A DNA stretch of 64,000 nucleotides from NCBI GenBank assembly GCA_013390605.1, contig JACAUB010000001.1, forward strand, positions 2,161,787-2,225,786. The letters run 5' to 3'. The notes below the pieces were generated by a model. The model saw only the letters and a program-made list of their open reading frames with translations. It ran no database searches and was not told the origin of the DNA. This document shows, in pieces, positions 44,178 through 52,519 of this stretch; positions within the stretch are counted from its first letter, which is position 1, and each line of letters begins with the position of its first letter. Origin of the DNA: Bacteroidota bacterium (GTDB lineage Bacteria > Bacteroidota > Bacteroidia > Bacteroidales > Cfx3-03). The position numbers were made by a program, and so were the translations under genes.

Positions 44178-44513
44178 ATGAAAGTTAGTGAACTTGTTGA
44201 AGAACTAGGGCTAAAAGTTTTTAGTGGAAAAGAGGGCCTTGACCGTGAGATTGAAGGAGGATACACCTCAGATCTATTAAGCGATGTGATGGGTCATGCC
44301 GATGCAGGACAACTTTGGATAACGCTTCAAACCCACAAAAATGTTATGGCCATTGCTTCGCTAAAAGAACTGGCAGCTATTATTCTGGTTAAAGATTTTG
44401 AGCCTGAGGCAGATTGTATTACACAAAGCGAAGAAGAAGGCATTGCAATTTTAGGTACCAGCGAAGAGGCTTTTGAGATTTCAGGCAAGATCTATAATCT
44501 GCTGAATCAGTAA
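44178..44513 (+). CDS. DRTGG-domain protein, copy 2
   Basis: 111 residues starting MKVSELVEELGLKVFSGKEGLDREIEGGYTSDLLSDVM, clearly paralogous to the first DRTGG protein at 41983 (same N-terminal pattern MKV..L....KV..G.E.LDR.....Y/F.SDL.SDV). The core ASLKELAAIILVKDFEPEADCI follows. It lies two bases before the PHP gene. Two copies in one operon suggest a heteromer or separate ligands, but this is speculation. Confidence 0.78.
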   Translation: MKVSELVEELGLKVFSGKEGLDREIEGGYTSDLLSDVMGHADAGQLWITLQTHKNVMAIASLKELAAIILVKDFEPEADCITQSEEEGIAILGTSEEAFEISGKIYNLLNQ

Positions 44514-44515
44514 TC

Positions 44516-45256
44516 ATGAATCAGTTTAGGGCAGACCTTCATATTCACACGGTTTTATCACCATGTGGAGACTTGGAGATGAGTCCAACAAACATAATAC
44601 GTGCTGCAAAAAACAAACAGCTCGACTTGATTGGAATTACCGATCACAATTCAACACGACAGTGTGCAGTGATAAAAGAACTTGGTAAACGTGAAGGTAT
44701 TTTGGTTCTTTGCGGTGCTGAGGTAACAACAAAAGAAGAAGCACACTGCCTGGCGTTCTTTGAAACAGATGAAGCGTTGAACAATTTTCAGGAATATCTT
44801 GATGTTCATCTGCCAGATATTAAAAATGATCCGGATCTTTTTGGATATCAGGTAGCAGTAAACGAAAAAGATGAAATTTGTTATGAAGAAGAGCGATTAC
44901 TGATTTCGGCATTGGATCAGTCGATCGATAAAATTGAAGAGGAAGTACACGCTTTAAATGGAATTTTTATTCCAGCGCATGTAAACAAAGGTAAAAATAG
45001 CATTATCAGTCAATTAGGATTTATCCCGATGGATTTAAAGACTGATGCACTTGAAATATCTAAACATGTTAGCAAAGAGGGGTTTCTTTTAAAGAACAAA
45101 TACTTGAAAAACAACGTATTTATTAAGAGTTCTGATGCCCATATTCCAGAATTAATCGGAGAGGTAATTACCATTTTCGAGATGGAAACATTGAGCTTTG
45201 CAGAAGTTGCAAAAGCTTTAAAGGGTATCGATAACAGGAAAGTAATAACAGAATGA
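44516..45256 (+). CDS. PHP-domain metal-dependent phosphoesterase
   Basis: 246 residues. PHP motifs: RADLHIHTVLSPCGD (metal-binding HxH), IGITDHNSTRQ, GAEVTT, IFIPAHVNKGKNS, and FIKSSDAHIPE. Relatives include 3',5'-nucleoside bisphosphatase/TrpH and histidinol phosphatase, so a phosphoester hydrolase in the cytosol is likely. It is sandwiched between DRTGG copy 2 and an ATPase whose start overlaps its stop (ATGA at 45253), and the same gene type accompanies bifurcating hydrogenase loci in Firmicutes and Thermotoga. It could act as a phosphatase against the kinase-like neighbours; that is inference. Confidence 0.88.
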   Translation: MNQFRADLHIHTVLSPCGDLEMSPTNIIRAAKNKQLDLIGITDHNSTRQCAVIKELGKREGILVLCGAEVTTKEEAHCLAFFETDEALNNFQEYLDVHLPDIKNDPDLFGYQVAVNEKDEICYEEERLLISALDQSIDKIEEEVHALNGIFIPAHVNKGKNSIISQLGFIPMDLKTDALEISKHVSKEGFLLKNKYLKNNVFIKSSDAHIPELIGEVITIFEMETLSFAEVAKALKGIDNRKVITE

Positions 45257-45798
45257 AAGACCTATCATTGCACATACTTGATATAGTTCAGAATTCAATT
45301 TCGGCAAAAGCGACCTTCATAGATATCATTATTGAAGAAAATCCGCTCGAAAACAGCTACCGTCTTTTCATAAAAGATAATGGCAAAGGAATTCCGAAAG
45401 AGATGGTTGACAAAGTTACCGATCCATACACCACTTCGCGTACAACACGCAAAGTAGGACTTGGATTACCGCTTCTAAAGATGAATGCTGAACGAACAGG
45501 AGGATATTTGAAGATCAGCTCTGAAGTGGGAAAAGGAACAGAAGTTGAAGCATTTTTTGTGTATGATCATATAGATCGACTACCTATCGGTGATATAGCC
45601 GGGGTAATCACTATTTTGGTATCAGCTAATCCACTCATCGAATTTATCTATTCGCATCAGGTAAACGAAGAAAAATATGTTTTTGATACGCGAGAAATCA
45701 AGGAAGCCCTTGACGATGTAGCGATCAACGACATTCATATTATCAAATATCTAAAGGAGATGATTCATGAAAATTTATTGGAAATAAAAGCAATATAA
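45253..45798 (+). CDS. GHKL ATPase/histidine-kinase catalytic domain protein without HisKA
   Basis: 181 residues: MKDLSLHILDIVQNSISAKAT contains the N-box (D-x-x-Q-N-S), followed by IKDNGKGIPKEMVDKVTDPYTTSR (G1) and KVGLGLPLLK (G2). The C-terminal ~65 residues (DRLPIGDIAGVITILVSANPLIEFIY) are an extra small domain of unknown role, seen in hydrogenase-linked relatives. No phosphoacceptor His is present. Its start overlaps the PHP stop. It is probably a protein kinase or switch partner; it closes the regulatory cassette before the second structural genes. Confidence 0.83.
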   Translation: MKDLSLHILDIVQNSISAKATFIDIIIEENPLENSYRLFIKDNGKGIPKEMVDKVTDPYTTSRTTRKVGLGLPLLKMNAERTGGYLKISSEVGKGTEVEAFFVYDHIDRLPIGDIAGVITILVSANPLIEFIYSHQVNEEKYVFDTREIKEALDDVAINDIHIIKYLKEMIHENLLEIKAI

Positions 45799-45823
45799 AC
45801 GACTTAAATATTTGGTTTTTAAC

Positions 45824-45831
45824 TAAATTTG
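45824..45831 (+). promoter_or_regulatory. Candidate -7 element of the second hydrogenase structural genes
   Basis: TAAATTTG matches TAnnTTTG, 56 bases before the ATG at 45887. The -33 side is weak. The genes may also be read through from the cassette, as no terminator is seen in the 88-base gap. Confidence 0.35.
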
Positions 45832-45886
45832 AACAAAAACAAAAAAACTCAATCAATCAAATAAAATCCTTAGGAGGTTAATTAAA

Positions 45887-46285
45887 ATGGTTAAAGTTAA
45901 ATCGCTTGCTGATTTGAAGAAAATCAAATCAGAACTTCAGTCGAAGCTGGACTTGCGGGAAAAGAGTGAACATCCCGAGAAAATAGTTCAGGTGAAGGTT
46001 GCCATGGCTACTTGCGGAATTGCATCAGGTGCAAAACAGGTTATGGACTTCATGATTGAAGAATTTGAAAAAAGAGGCATCGAAGCCGTAGTGACCCAAA
46101 CTGGTTGTATGGGTTATTGCTATGCAGAGCCTACAATTGAAGTAACCGTTCCTGGTAAAGAACCTATCGTTTTCGGGTATGTAAATACGCAAAAAGCTGA
46201 TGCTATTATCGAGAAGTATGTTAAGAACGGAGAATTAGTTGACGGAATCATTCCAGTGAACTACGAAACCATCGAAAAACAATAA
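45887..46285 (+). CDS. Thioredoxin-like [2Fe-2S] ferredoxin subunit of the second hydrogenase
   Basis: 132 residues. A lysine-rich N-terminal helix precedes the thioredoxin-like [2Fe-2S] domain: KVAMATCGIASGAKQVMDF (first cysteine only; the usual partner position is Ala/Ser), then QTGCMGYCYAEPTIEVT (two cysteines). It resembles the C-terminal half of NuoE and the HndB-type subunit of NADP-reducing hydrogenase. A strong AGGAGG precedes the ATG. It is first of a run with hydB2, hydA2 and hydC2. HndB proteins are known to lack part of the usual cluster ligands, so cluster content is uncertain. Confidence 0.87.
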   Translation: MVKVKSLADLKKIKSELQSKLDLREKSEHPEKIVQVKVAMATCGIASGAKQVMDFMIEEFEKRGIEAVVTQTGCMGYCYAEPTIEVTVPGKEPIVFGYVNTQKADAIIEKYVKNGELVDGIIPVNYETIEKQ

Positions 46286-46302
46286 TTTAGGAGGATCTAC
46301 GG

Positions 46303-48096
46303 ATGGAAAAATACAAAATGCATCTTCTTGTATGCGGTGGTACCGGTTGCCGGGCCTCTGAAAGCGATGCAATTCTTGAAAATCTGCAAAGCACCTTAGC
46401 TGAGAATAATCTGGATGGTGAGGTTCAAGTTGTAAAAACCGGATGTTTTGGTTTTTGCGAAAAAGGACCTATCGTAAAGGTTATGCCTGATAATACTTTC
46501 TATACACAGGTAAAGCCAGAAGATGCAAAAGAAATCGTTGCTGAACATGTTATTAAAGGTCGTAAAGTAAACCGTTTACTTTATGTTGATCCTGAAAATA
46601 AAGAGCATGTTGCTGATTCAAAACACATGGGCTTCTACAAGAAGCAAATCCGTATTGCTTTACGCAACTGCGGTTTCATTAACCCTGAGAACATAGATGA
46701 ATACATTTCGCGCGATGGTTACGAAGCGCTTGCAAAATGTATCACTGAGATGACTCCTCAGCAAGTTATTGACGAAATTAAAGCCTCTGGTCTTCGAGGA
46801 CGTGGCGGTGCCGGTTTCCCTACCGGTCTAAAATGGGAGATTGCCAGCAAAAATCATGCTGATCAAAAATATGTGGTTTGTAATGCTGACGAAGGCGACC
46901 CAGGTGCATTCATGGATCGTTCGGTTTTAGAAGGCGACCCACACTCTGTTATTGAAGCAATGGCTATTTGCGGTTATTGCATGGGTGCAACAAAAGGTTT
47001 AGTATATATTCGAGCTGAATATCCATTGGCCATCGAGCGTTTAAAGATTGCTATTGACCAATCTCGTGAATATGGTCTGCTTGGCGAAGATATTCTTGGA
47101 ACAGGCTTTGCTTTCGACCTTGAACTTCGTTATGGTGCAGGAGCATTTGTATGTGGTGAAGAAACCGCATTAATTCATTCTATGGAGGGTCTTCGTGGTG
47201 AACCTACTGTTAAACCTCCATTTCCTGCCGAAAAAGGCTACCTTGGAAAACCAAGTAATGTTAATAACGTTGAAACTTTTGCCAACGTCCCTGTGATTAT
47301 CAATAAAGGTGCTAAATGGTTTTCTAGCCTTGGTACAGAGAAATCAAAAGGAACAAAAGTTTTTGCACTTGCCGGAAAAATCAACAATGTTGGTTTAATT
47401 GAAGTTCCAATGGGAACTACACTTCGCGAAATTATTTATGAAATCGGTGGTGGTATCAAAGATGGCAAGAAATTTAAAGCCGTTCAGACCGGTGGTCCTT
47501 CGGGTGGTTGTTTAACTGAAAAACATCTGGATACCCCTATTGACTATGACAATTTAGTTGCTTCTGGTTCTATGATGGGATCAGGCGGTATGATTGTTAT
47601 GGATGAAGATGACTGTATGGTTTCTATTGCCAAGTATTATCTTGACTTTACCGTTGAGGAATCATGTGGTAAGTGTACTCCTTGCCGCGTTGGTAATAAA
47701 CGTCTATACGAAATTCTTGACAAGATTACTCAGGGTAACGGTACGATGGAAGATATCGACAAGTTGCGTAACTTAAGTAATGTTATCCGTGATACTTCAT
47801 TATGTGGATTAGGTCAGACTTCACCAAACCCTGTACTATCTACACTTGATAACTTTTATGATGAGTATCTTGCTCACATAAAAGACCATAAATGCCCTGC
47901 AGGACAATGTAAAGCATTGATGCAATATGTTATTAATCAGGAAGCTTGTGTTGGCTGTACTGCCTGTGCACGCGTTTGTCCGGTTAATGCTATTTCAGGT
48001 GAGCGCAAAAAACCACATACAATCGATGCAGCAATTTGTATCAAGTGCGGTGCTTGCTATGAAAAATGTAAATTCGATGCAATCTTTATTAATTAA
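46303..48096 (+). CDS. hydB: NuoF-like flavoprotein subunit HydB, copy 2, full length
   Basis: 597 residues. The N-terminal thioredoxin-like [2Fe-2S] domain (LVCGGTGCRASES, KTGCFGFCEKGP) is followed by the FMN/NADH domain (GLRGRGGAGFPTGLKW, NADEGDPGAFMDRS, GAFVCGEETALIHSMEGLRGEP), an SLBB region, [4Fe-4S] ligands ESCGKCTPCRVGNKR and TSLCGLGQT, and a C-terminal ferredoxin domain with CVGCTACARVCP and CIKCGACYEKC. This is the HydB/HndC architecture of electron-bifurcating hydrogenases, which couple NADH and reduced ferredoxin oxidation to H2. Its Shine-Dalgarno is AGGAGG. Confidence 0.95.
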   Translation: MEKYKMHLLVCGGTGCRASESDAILENLQSTLAENNLDGEVQVVKTGCFGFCEKGPIVKVMPDNTFYTQVKPEDAKEIVAEHVIKGRKVNRLLYVDPENKEHVADSKHMGFYKKQIRIALRNCGFINPENIDEYISRDGYEALAKCITEMTPQQVIDEIKASGLRGRGGAGFPTGLKWEIASKNHADQKYVVCNADEGDPGAFMDRSVLEGDPHSVIEAMAICGYCMGATKGLVYIRAEYPLAIERLKIAIDQSREYGLLGEDILGTGFAFDLELRYGAGAFVCGEETALIHSMEGLRGEPTVKPPFPAEKGYLGKPSNVNNVETFANVPVIINKGAKWFSSLGTEKSKGTKVFALAGKINNVGLIEVPMGTTLREIIYEIGGGIKDGKKFKAVQTGGPSGGCLTEKHLDTPIDYDNLVASGSMMGSGGMIVMDEDDCMVSIAKYYLDFTVEESCGKCTPCRVGNKRLYEILDKITQGNGTMEDIDKLRNLSNVIRDTSLCGLGQTSPNPVLSTLDNFYDEYLAHIKDHKCPAGQCKALMQYVINQEACVGCTACARVCPVNAISGERKKPHTIDAAICIKCGACYEKCKFDAIFIN

Positions 48097-48114
48097 TGAA
48101 TGAGGAATCAGAGA

Positions 48115-49884
48115 ATGGAACTTGTTAATATCACCATAGATGGTAAAACCGTAGAAGTTGAAAAAGGCTCTACGATTTTAGAAGCCGCCAAATTGATTGG
48201 CGTCGACGTACCTACCCTTTGTTACATGAATATGGGCGACATGCATATTGAGCATAAACCCGGTGGCTGCCGCATCTGTGTGGTTGAAGTTGAAGGCCGC
48301 AGGAATCTTGCTCCATCATGTGTAACACCTGTTACTCCAGGAATGAAGGTTAACACTCACAGTATCCGTGTTCTAAATGCACGCAGAACTGTGCTCGAAT
48401 TAATGCTTTCAGATCACCCTTTCGATTGTTTGATCTGTGCTAAAAGTGGCAATTGCGACTTACAGAGTTTAGCTCAACGTTTAGGCATCCGCGAGATTCC
48501 TTACCAGGGAGAACATTCAACATATCGCATTGATACATCACCTTCTATCATTCGTGAAATGGACAAATGTATCATGTGTCGCCGTTGCGAAACAATGTGT
48601 AATGAAGTTCAGACTGTTGGTGCACTTTCTGCAGTTAACAGAGGCTTCGATGCTGTTGTTGCCCCAGCTTTCGAAATGAACCTTGATCATTCACCATGTA
48701 CCTATTGTGGACAGTGTATTTCAGTTTGCCCAACGGGTGCATTAACTGAAGTTGACCATACACGTCAGGTTATAAATGCATTAGCTGATCCAACCAAGAC
48801 TGTCATCGTTCAAACAGCTCCTGCTGTTCGCGTAGCACTTGGTGAAGAGTTTGGCATGGAGCCAGGTACAATCGTTACTGGTAAAATGGCTGCTGCACTT
48901 CGCAAACTTGGATTTAACTATGTATTCGATACAGACTTTGCTGCCGACCTTACCATTATGGAAGAAGGAGCTGAGTTATTAGGTCGTCTAAATGGATTCC
49001 TTGCAGGTGATAAGAGTGTACGTCTTCCAATTCTGACATCATGCTGCCCAGCATGGGTTAAGTTCTTCGAACATAACTTCTCAGATCTATTAGATGTCCC
49101 ATCAACGGCTCGTTCTCCGCAACAAATGTTTGGTGCTATCGCTAAGACTTATTTTGCTGATAAAATCAATGTTAAGCGCGAAGATTTAGTAGTTGTTTCA
49201 ATCATGCCTTGCGTTGCTAAAAAATATGAGTGTTCACGTGATGAGTTTGCTATAGATGGCAATCCTGATGTTGACTTCTCACTTTCTACCCGCGAGTTAG
49301 CTCAGTTTATCAAACAAGCAAATATTGATTTCAATTCATTGGGTGACGAAGATTTCGACCGTCCATTGGGTGAATCAACAGGTGCAGCTGTTATCTTTGG
49401 TACAACAGGTGGTGTTATCGAAGCAGCTGTTCGTACAGCTTATGAGCTTCAAACCGGTAAAACGCTGGATAAAGTTGACTTCCAACAAATACGTGGTCTT
49501 GAAAACGTTCGTCATGCTTCTGTTGATGTTGACGGATTCGAACTCAAGATTGGTATTGCTCATGGTTTAGGAAATGCACGTAAACTGCTCGAAGATGTTC
49601 GTGCAGGTAAGAGCGAATTCCATGCTATTGAAATTATGGCTTGCCCTGGTGGATGTATTGGTGGAGGTGGACAACCTTATCACCATGGTGATGTATCAAT
49701 ATTGAAAGCCCGTGCCAAAGCTATCTATCGTGAAGATGCCGGAAAATCTATCCGTAAGTCTCATGAGAACCCATATATTATTCAACTGTATAAAGAATTT
49801 CTGGGTGAACCATTAGGTGAAAAATCACATCACTTATTACACACTCATTACTTCGATCGTCAGGATGATGTATTCGTTGATTAA
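48115..49884 (+). CDS. hydA: [FeFe]-hydrogenase catalytic subunit HydA, copy 2 (canonical L1)
   Basis: 589 residues from MELVNITIDGKTVEVEKG. An ATG 15 bases upstream (48100) is possible, but GAGGA at 48102-48106 is correctly spaced for 48115. Domains run N-terminal [2Fe-2S] (CYMNMGDMHIEHKPGGCRICVVEV), CLICAKSGNCDLQSL, CIMCRRCETMC, CTYCGQCISVCP, then H-cluster motifs L1 TSCCPAW, L2 MPCVAKKYECSRDE, L3 EIMACPGGCIGGGGQP. All expected H-cluster ligands are present, and the STCK cysteine of copy 1 is Ala here (STARSPQQ). With hydB2 and the NuoE-like gene it forms a bifurcating-type complex. Confidence 0.95.
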   Translation: MELVNITIDGKTVEVEKGSTILEAAKLIGVDVPTLCYMNMGDMHIEHKPGGCRICVVEVEGRRNLAPSCVTPVTPGMKVNTHSIRVLNARRTVLELMLSDHPFDCLICAKSGNCDLQSLAQRLGIREIPYQGEHSTYRIDTSPSIIREMDKCIMCRRCETMCNEVQTVGALSAVNRGFDAVVAPAFEMNLDHSPCTYCGQCISVCPTGALTEVDHTRQVINALADPTKTVIVQTAPAVRVALGEEFGMEPGTIVTGKMAAALRKLGFNYVFDTDFAADLTIMEEGAELLGRLNGFLAGDKSVRLPILTSCCPAWVKFFEHNFSDLLDVPSTARSPQQMFGAIAKTYFADKINVKREDLVVVSIMPCVAKKYECSRDEFAIDGNPDVDFSLSTRELAQFIKQANIDFNSLGDEDFDRPLGESTGAAVIFGTTGGVIEAAVRTAYELQTGKTLDKVDFQQIRGLENVRHASVDVDGFELKIGIAHGLGNARKLLEDVRAGKSEFHAIEIMACPGGCIGGGGQPYHHGDVSILKARAKAIYREDAGKSIRKSHENPYIIQLYKEFLGEPLGEKSHHLLHTHYFDRQDDVFVD

Positions 49885-49937
49885 TTGGGAAAACAAAGAT
49901 TCAAATAGCATTAAATCAAATTTGGAGGATCTGTATA

Positions 49938-50420
49938 ATGTCACATATAAAATTTAAACTGAATCCCGAACAACTGGAGGAGCTAAAATCTGTTTGTAAA
50001 TCATTTAGAAATGAGAAAAGCGAACTGATTAATGTGCTCCACAAAGCTCAGGGAATCTTTGGTTACTTACCTGCAGAAGTGCAAGAGGTAATTGCCAGAG
50101 AACTGAATACATCTGTAGCTCAGGTATACGGTGTTGTTACCTTCTACTCGTTTTTCAGCATGTTACCAAAGGGTCAACATCCTATCTCGATCTGTATGGG
50201 TACTGCCTGCTACGTTCGTGGTGGTGAAAAAGTACTCGATGAGTTTAAGAGAATTCTTAACCTACAGGTTGGCGAAACTACACCTGATGGCAAATTCTCT
50301 CTGGGATGCCTTCGTTGTGTTGGTGCCTGCGGTTTAGCTCCTGTCGTTATGGTAGGTGAAAAAGTTTATGGCCGTGTTGCCCCTGATGGAGTAAGAGAAA
50401 TCCTGAAAGATTACGAATAA
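49938..50420 (+). CDS. hydC: NuoE-like subunit HydC, copy 2
   Basis: 160 residues. The N-terminal helical bundle (ELINVLHKAQGIFGYLPAEVQEVIARELNTSVAQVYGVVTFYSFF) precedes the thioredoxin-like [2Fe-2S] domain with CMGTACYVRGGEKV and LGCLRCVGACGLAPVVMV. It delivers electrons between HydB flavin and HydA. The start is fixed by GGAGG. Last gene of the hydrogenase island, followed by a strong terminator; placement after hydA differs from the first operon, where hydC leads. Confidence 0.94.
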   Translation: MSHIKFKLNPEQLEELKSVCKSFRNEKSELINVLHKAQGIFGYLPAEVQEVIARELNTSVAQVYGVVTFYSFFSMLPKGQHPISICMGTACYVRGGEKVLDEFKRILNLQVGETTPDGKFSLGCLRCVGACGLAPVVMVGEKVYGRVAPDGVREILKDYE

Positions 50421-50448
50421 TCTCTAATTCATCTTTAGTTTTTATTAT

Positions 50449-50484
50449 AAAAAACCGGTCTCGATACGAGATCGGTTTTTTTCT
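50449..50484 (+). terminator. Terminator of the hydrogenase island
   Basis: AAAAACCGGTCTCG, loop ATAC, then GAGATCGGTTTTT: a stem with one G-U pair and flanking A and T tracts. Confidence 0.8.
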
Positions 50485-50577
50485 TTTACATTATTTTCTG
50501 CTCATTCTTTTCTAATCCACTTTTAGTAAATTTGAAGTTTTTTATTACATACCCAATATTTAATAATCCATTTACAC

Positions 50578-51234
50578 ATGAATACCTTAAAAGTACCTTT
50601 TTTAAAAGCAATAGCCAAAGAGACCTCCATAGAAGAAATAGATGAAATCATAGACTCCTCTGATATCGACTATGTTTCTCTTGAAAATGTGAATTGGCCT
50701 GATGAATTCCCTGATAAACCTAGTGTAGGCTTTAAATTAGTTCAAGCTGAAGAGGGTATCATATTAAAATTTAACGTCAACGAAACATTTACAAGATCTG
50801 TCTATACAAAAAATAATGATAAAGTTTATACTGACTCGTGTGTAGAGCTTTTTATTGACCCATCAGGCGATGGTAGTTATTATAATTTTGAAATTAATGC
50901 TATTGGTACTCTCCTACTTGGATTTGGACAAGACCGATATGGAAGACTTCAAGCACCCGAAGAGATTTGTAATTTAGTTAAACGTTTACCTTCATTAGGT
51001 TCTCTTCCATTTGAAACGACGAATATTGAAATACCATGGCAACTTACAATATTTATTCCATTCACTGTATTTTGGCATCATTCTATCTCTTCCCTAACCG
51101 GAAAAATAATCAAAGGTAATCTTCAAAAGTGTGGAGATGATCTTCCAATACCACATTATACTACATGGAACCCCATCAAAACTGCTCATCCCGATTATCA
51201 TCAACCTGCGTATTTTGGCACTTTTCAATTTTGA
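50578..51234 (+). CDS. CBM9-like carbohydrate-binding family protein
   Basis: 218 residues with no clear signal peptide. The motif block YTDSCVELFIDPSGDGSYYNFEINAIGTLLLGFG matches the CBM9-type fold found in xylanases and in small stand-alone Bacteroidetes proteins. Flanking parts (VNWPDEFPDKPSVGFKL, AHPDYHQPAYFGTFQF) complete a single beta-sandwich. The absence of a signal sequence suggests a cytosolic role, or sugar binding without export. Its own promoter-like TAAATTTG (50527-50534) and terminator make it monocistronic. It sits just before the fucose operon; a link is unproven. Confidence 0.78.
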   Translation: MNTLKVPFLKAIAKETSIEEIDEIIDSSDIDYVSLENVNWPDEFPDKPSVGFKLVQAEEGIILKFNVNETFTRSVYTKNNDKVYTDSCVELFIDPSGDGSYYNFEINAIGTLLLGFGQDRYGRLQAPEEICNLVKRLPSLGSLPFETTNIEIPWQLTIFIPFTVFWHHSISSLTGKIIKGNLQKCGDDLPIPHYTTWNPIKTAHPDYHQPAYFGTFQF

Positions 51235-51281
51235 GAAGTCGTAAATAATATTAAGATTCTAATAGATTATACAATTTTTTT

Positions 51282-51324
51282 AAGGACCTAGAAGTACAAA
51301 AAGACAATACTTCTATGTCCTTTT
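51282..51324 (+). terminator. Terminator of the CBM9-like gene
   Basis: AAGGACCTAGAAGTA pairs with TACTTCTATGTCCTT with one internal mismatch and is followed by TTTTC. Confidence 0.65.
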
Positions 51325-51382
51325 CTATTTCCATAATAATCCTACTTTATTTTATCCATATAATTGAAAATAAATTTATCCT

Positions 51383-51416
51383 TTTGTAATAAAGAAATAT
51401 TTATTTCATATATTTG
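51383..51416 (+). promoter_or_regulatory. Promoter of the fucose operon
   Basis: TTTG at 51383-51386, a 22-base spacer and TATATTTG at 51409-51416 fit the Bacteroidetes promoter. Transcription would start around 51423, so the regulator's start codon should lie further downstream, at 51448. Confidence 0.6.
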
Positions 51417-51447
51417 ACGCTGCATGACAGTTCAGCACAGTTATAAG

Positions 51448-52461
51448 ATGGTAAAAGAGAAAAAAGACATAATCCTTCAGTTTTTGGCAGATACGCAATC
51501 ACGAACCTCTAAAGTTCAGCAGTTGATTAATGCGATTATTCAGGCAATAAATCTGGGTGATTTAGTACCAGGCGATACATTACCTTCTATAAACCAAATG
51601 AGTCTTTCAGCTTATGTATCCAGAGATACGGTTTTCAAAGCCTATCGTGAATTGGTTAGAAGGGGCACGATAGAATCATCGCCACAAAGAGGATATTTTA
51701 TTGCCACAGATTTAAATAAAGTGATGCTTTTTCTGGATACTTATAGTTCATTCAAAGACACGTTATATCATAATCTGCGATCAAATTTACCTGAAAATTA
51801 TGGCGTTGACCTATATTTTCATCACTATAACTTCAGAGTTTTCGAATCAATTCTGCTAGATAATATCGGACAGTACAGTATGTATGTAGTGATGAATTTT
51901 AATCACGATATGCTTAGTGATGTCTTAAAAAAAATTGATGCGAATAAGTTACTTATTCTTGATTGGGGACGTTTTGAAAAAGGAAATTATGCTTATGTCT
52001 GTCAAGACTTTGATCAGGCAGTATATAATAGCTTGGTTTCAGGATTGCAAAGGATTAGAGCCTATGATGAGTTTGTTTTAATATTTCCAAATGAGACTTA
52101 TCATCCCCACGAAACAATTAATGCATTTAAGCAATTCTGTAAAGATTATGCTATTAAGCACAACATAATCAATGTCTTTGATCCCTTCACAAAACTTGAG
52201 AATAAACTATTCTTTGTTATAGATGAAGTCGATCTTGTTCAGATTGTAAAAACAACCAATTCTGCAAAATTAGAACTGGGAAAAGATGTTGGAATCATAT
52301 CATATAACGATACACCAATGAAAGAAATTATTGGAAATGGGATTTCCGTAATTTCTACTGACTTTGCACTCATGGGGAAAATGGCAGCCGATTTTGTGCT
52401 ACATAAACAAAAGTTACAGCTTATTATTCCCACCACTTTAACCGAAAGAGGTTCACTCTAA
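51448..52461 (+). CDS. fucR: GntR-type regulator with LacI-like sugar-binding domain (FucR-like)
   Basis: 337 residues from MVKEKKDIILQFLADTQ. An ATG at 51424 falls at the predicted transcription start and is less likely. The N-terminal GntR winged helix is INAIIQAINLGDLVPGDTLPSINQMSLSAYVSRDTVFKAYRELVRRGTIESSPQRGYFI; residues ~80-337 resemble a periplasmic-binding/LacI fold (FVLIFPNETYHPHE, DVGIISYNDTPMKEIIGNGISVIS). It is first in the fucose operon, as in B. thetaiotaomicron, where the related FucR represses the operon and responds to L-fucose. By analogy it senses fucose and autoregulates. Confidence 0.85.
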   Translation: MVKEKKDIILQFLADTQSRTSKVQQLINAIIQAINLGDLVPGDTLPSINQMSLSAYVSRDTVFKAYRELVRRGTIESSPQRGYFIATDLNKVMLFLDTYSSFKDTLYHNLRSNLPENYGVDLYFHHYNFRVFESILLDNIGQYSMYVVMNFNHDMLSDVLKKIDANKLLILDWGRFEKGNYAYVCQDFDQAVYNSLVSGLQRIRAYDEFVLIFPNETYHPHETINAFKQFCKDYAIKHNIINVFDPFTKLENKLFFVIDEVDLVQIVKTTNSAKLELGKDVGIISYNDTPMKEIIGNGISVISTDFALMGKMAADFVLHKQKLQLIIPTTLTERGSL

Positions 52462-52519
52462 TTTTTTTACTATTAAATCAGGACAGACCATAACAGTTTA
52501 ATATAATAAATTTAAAAAA

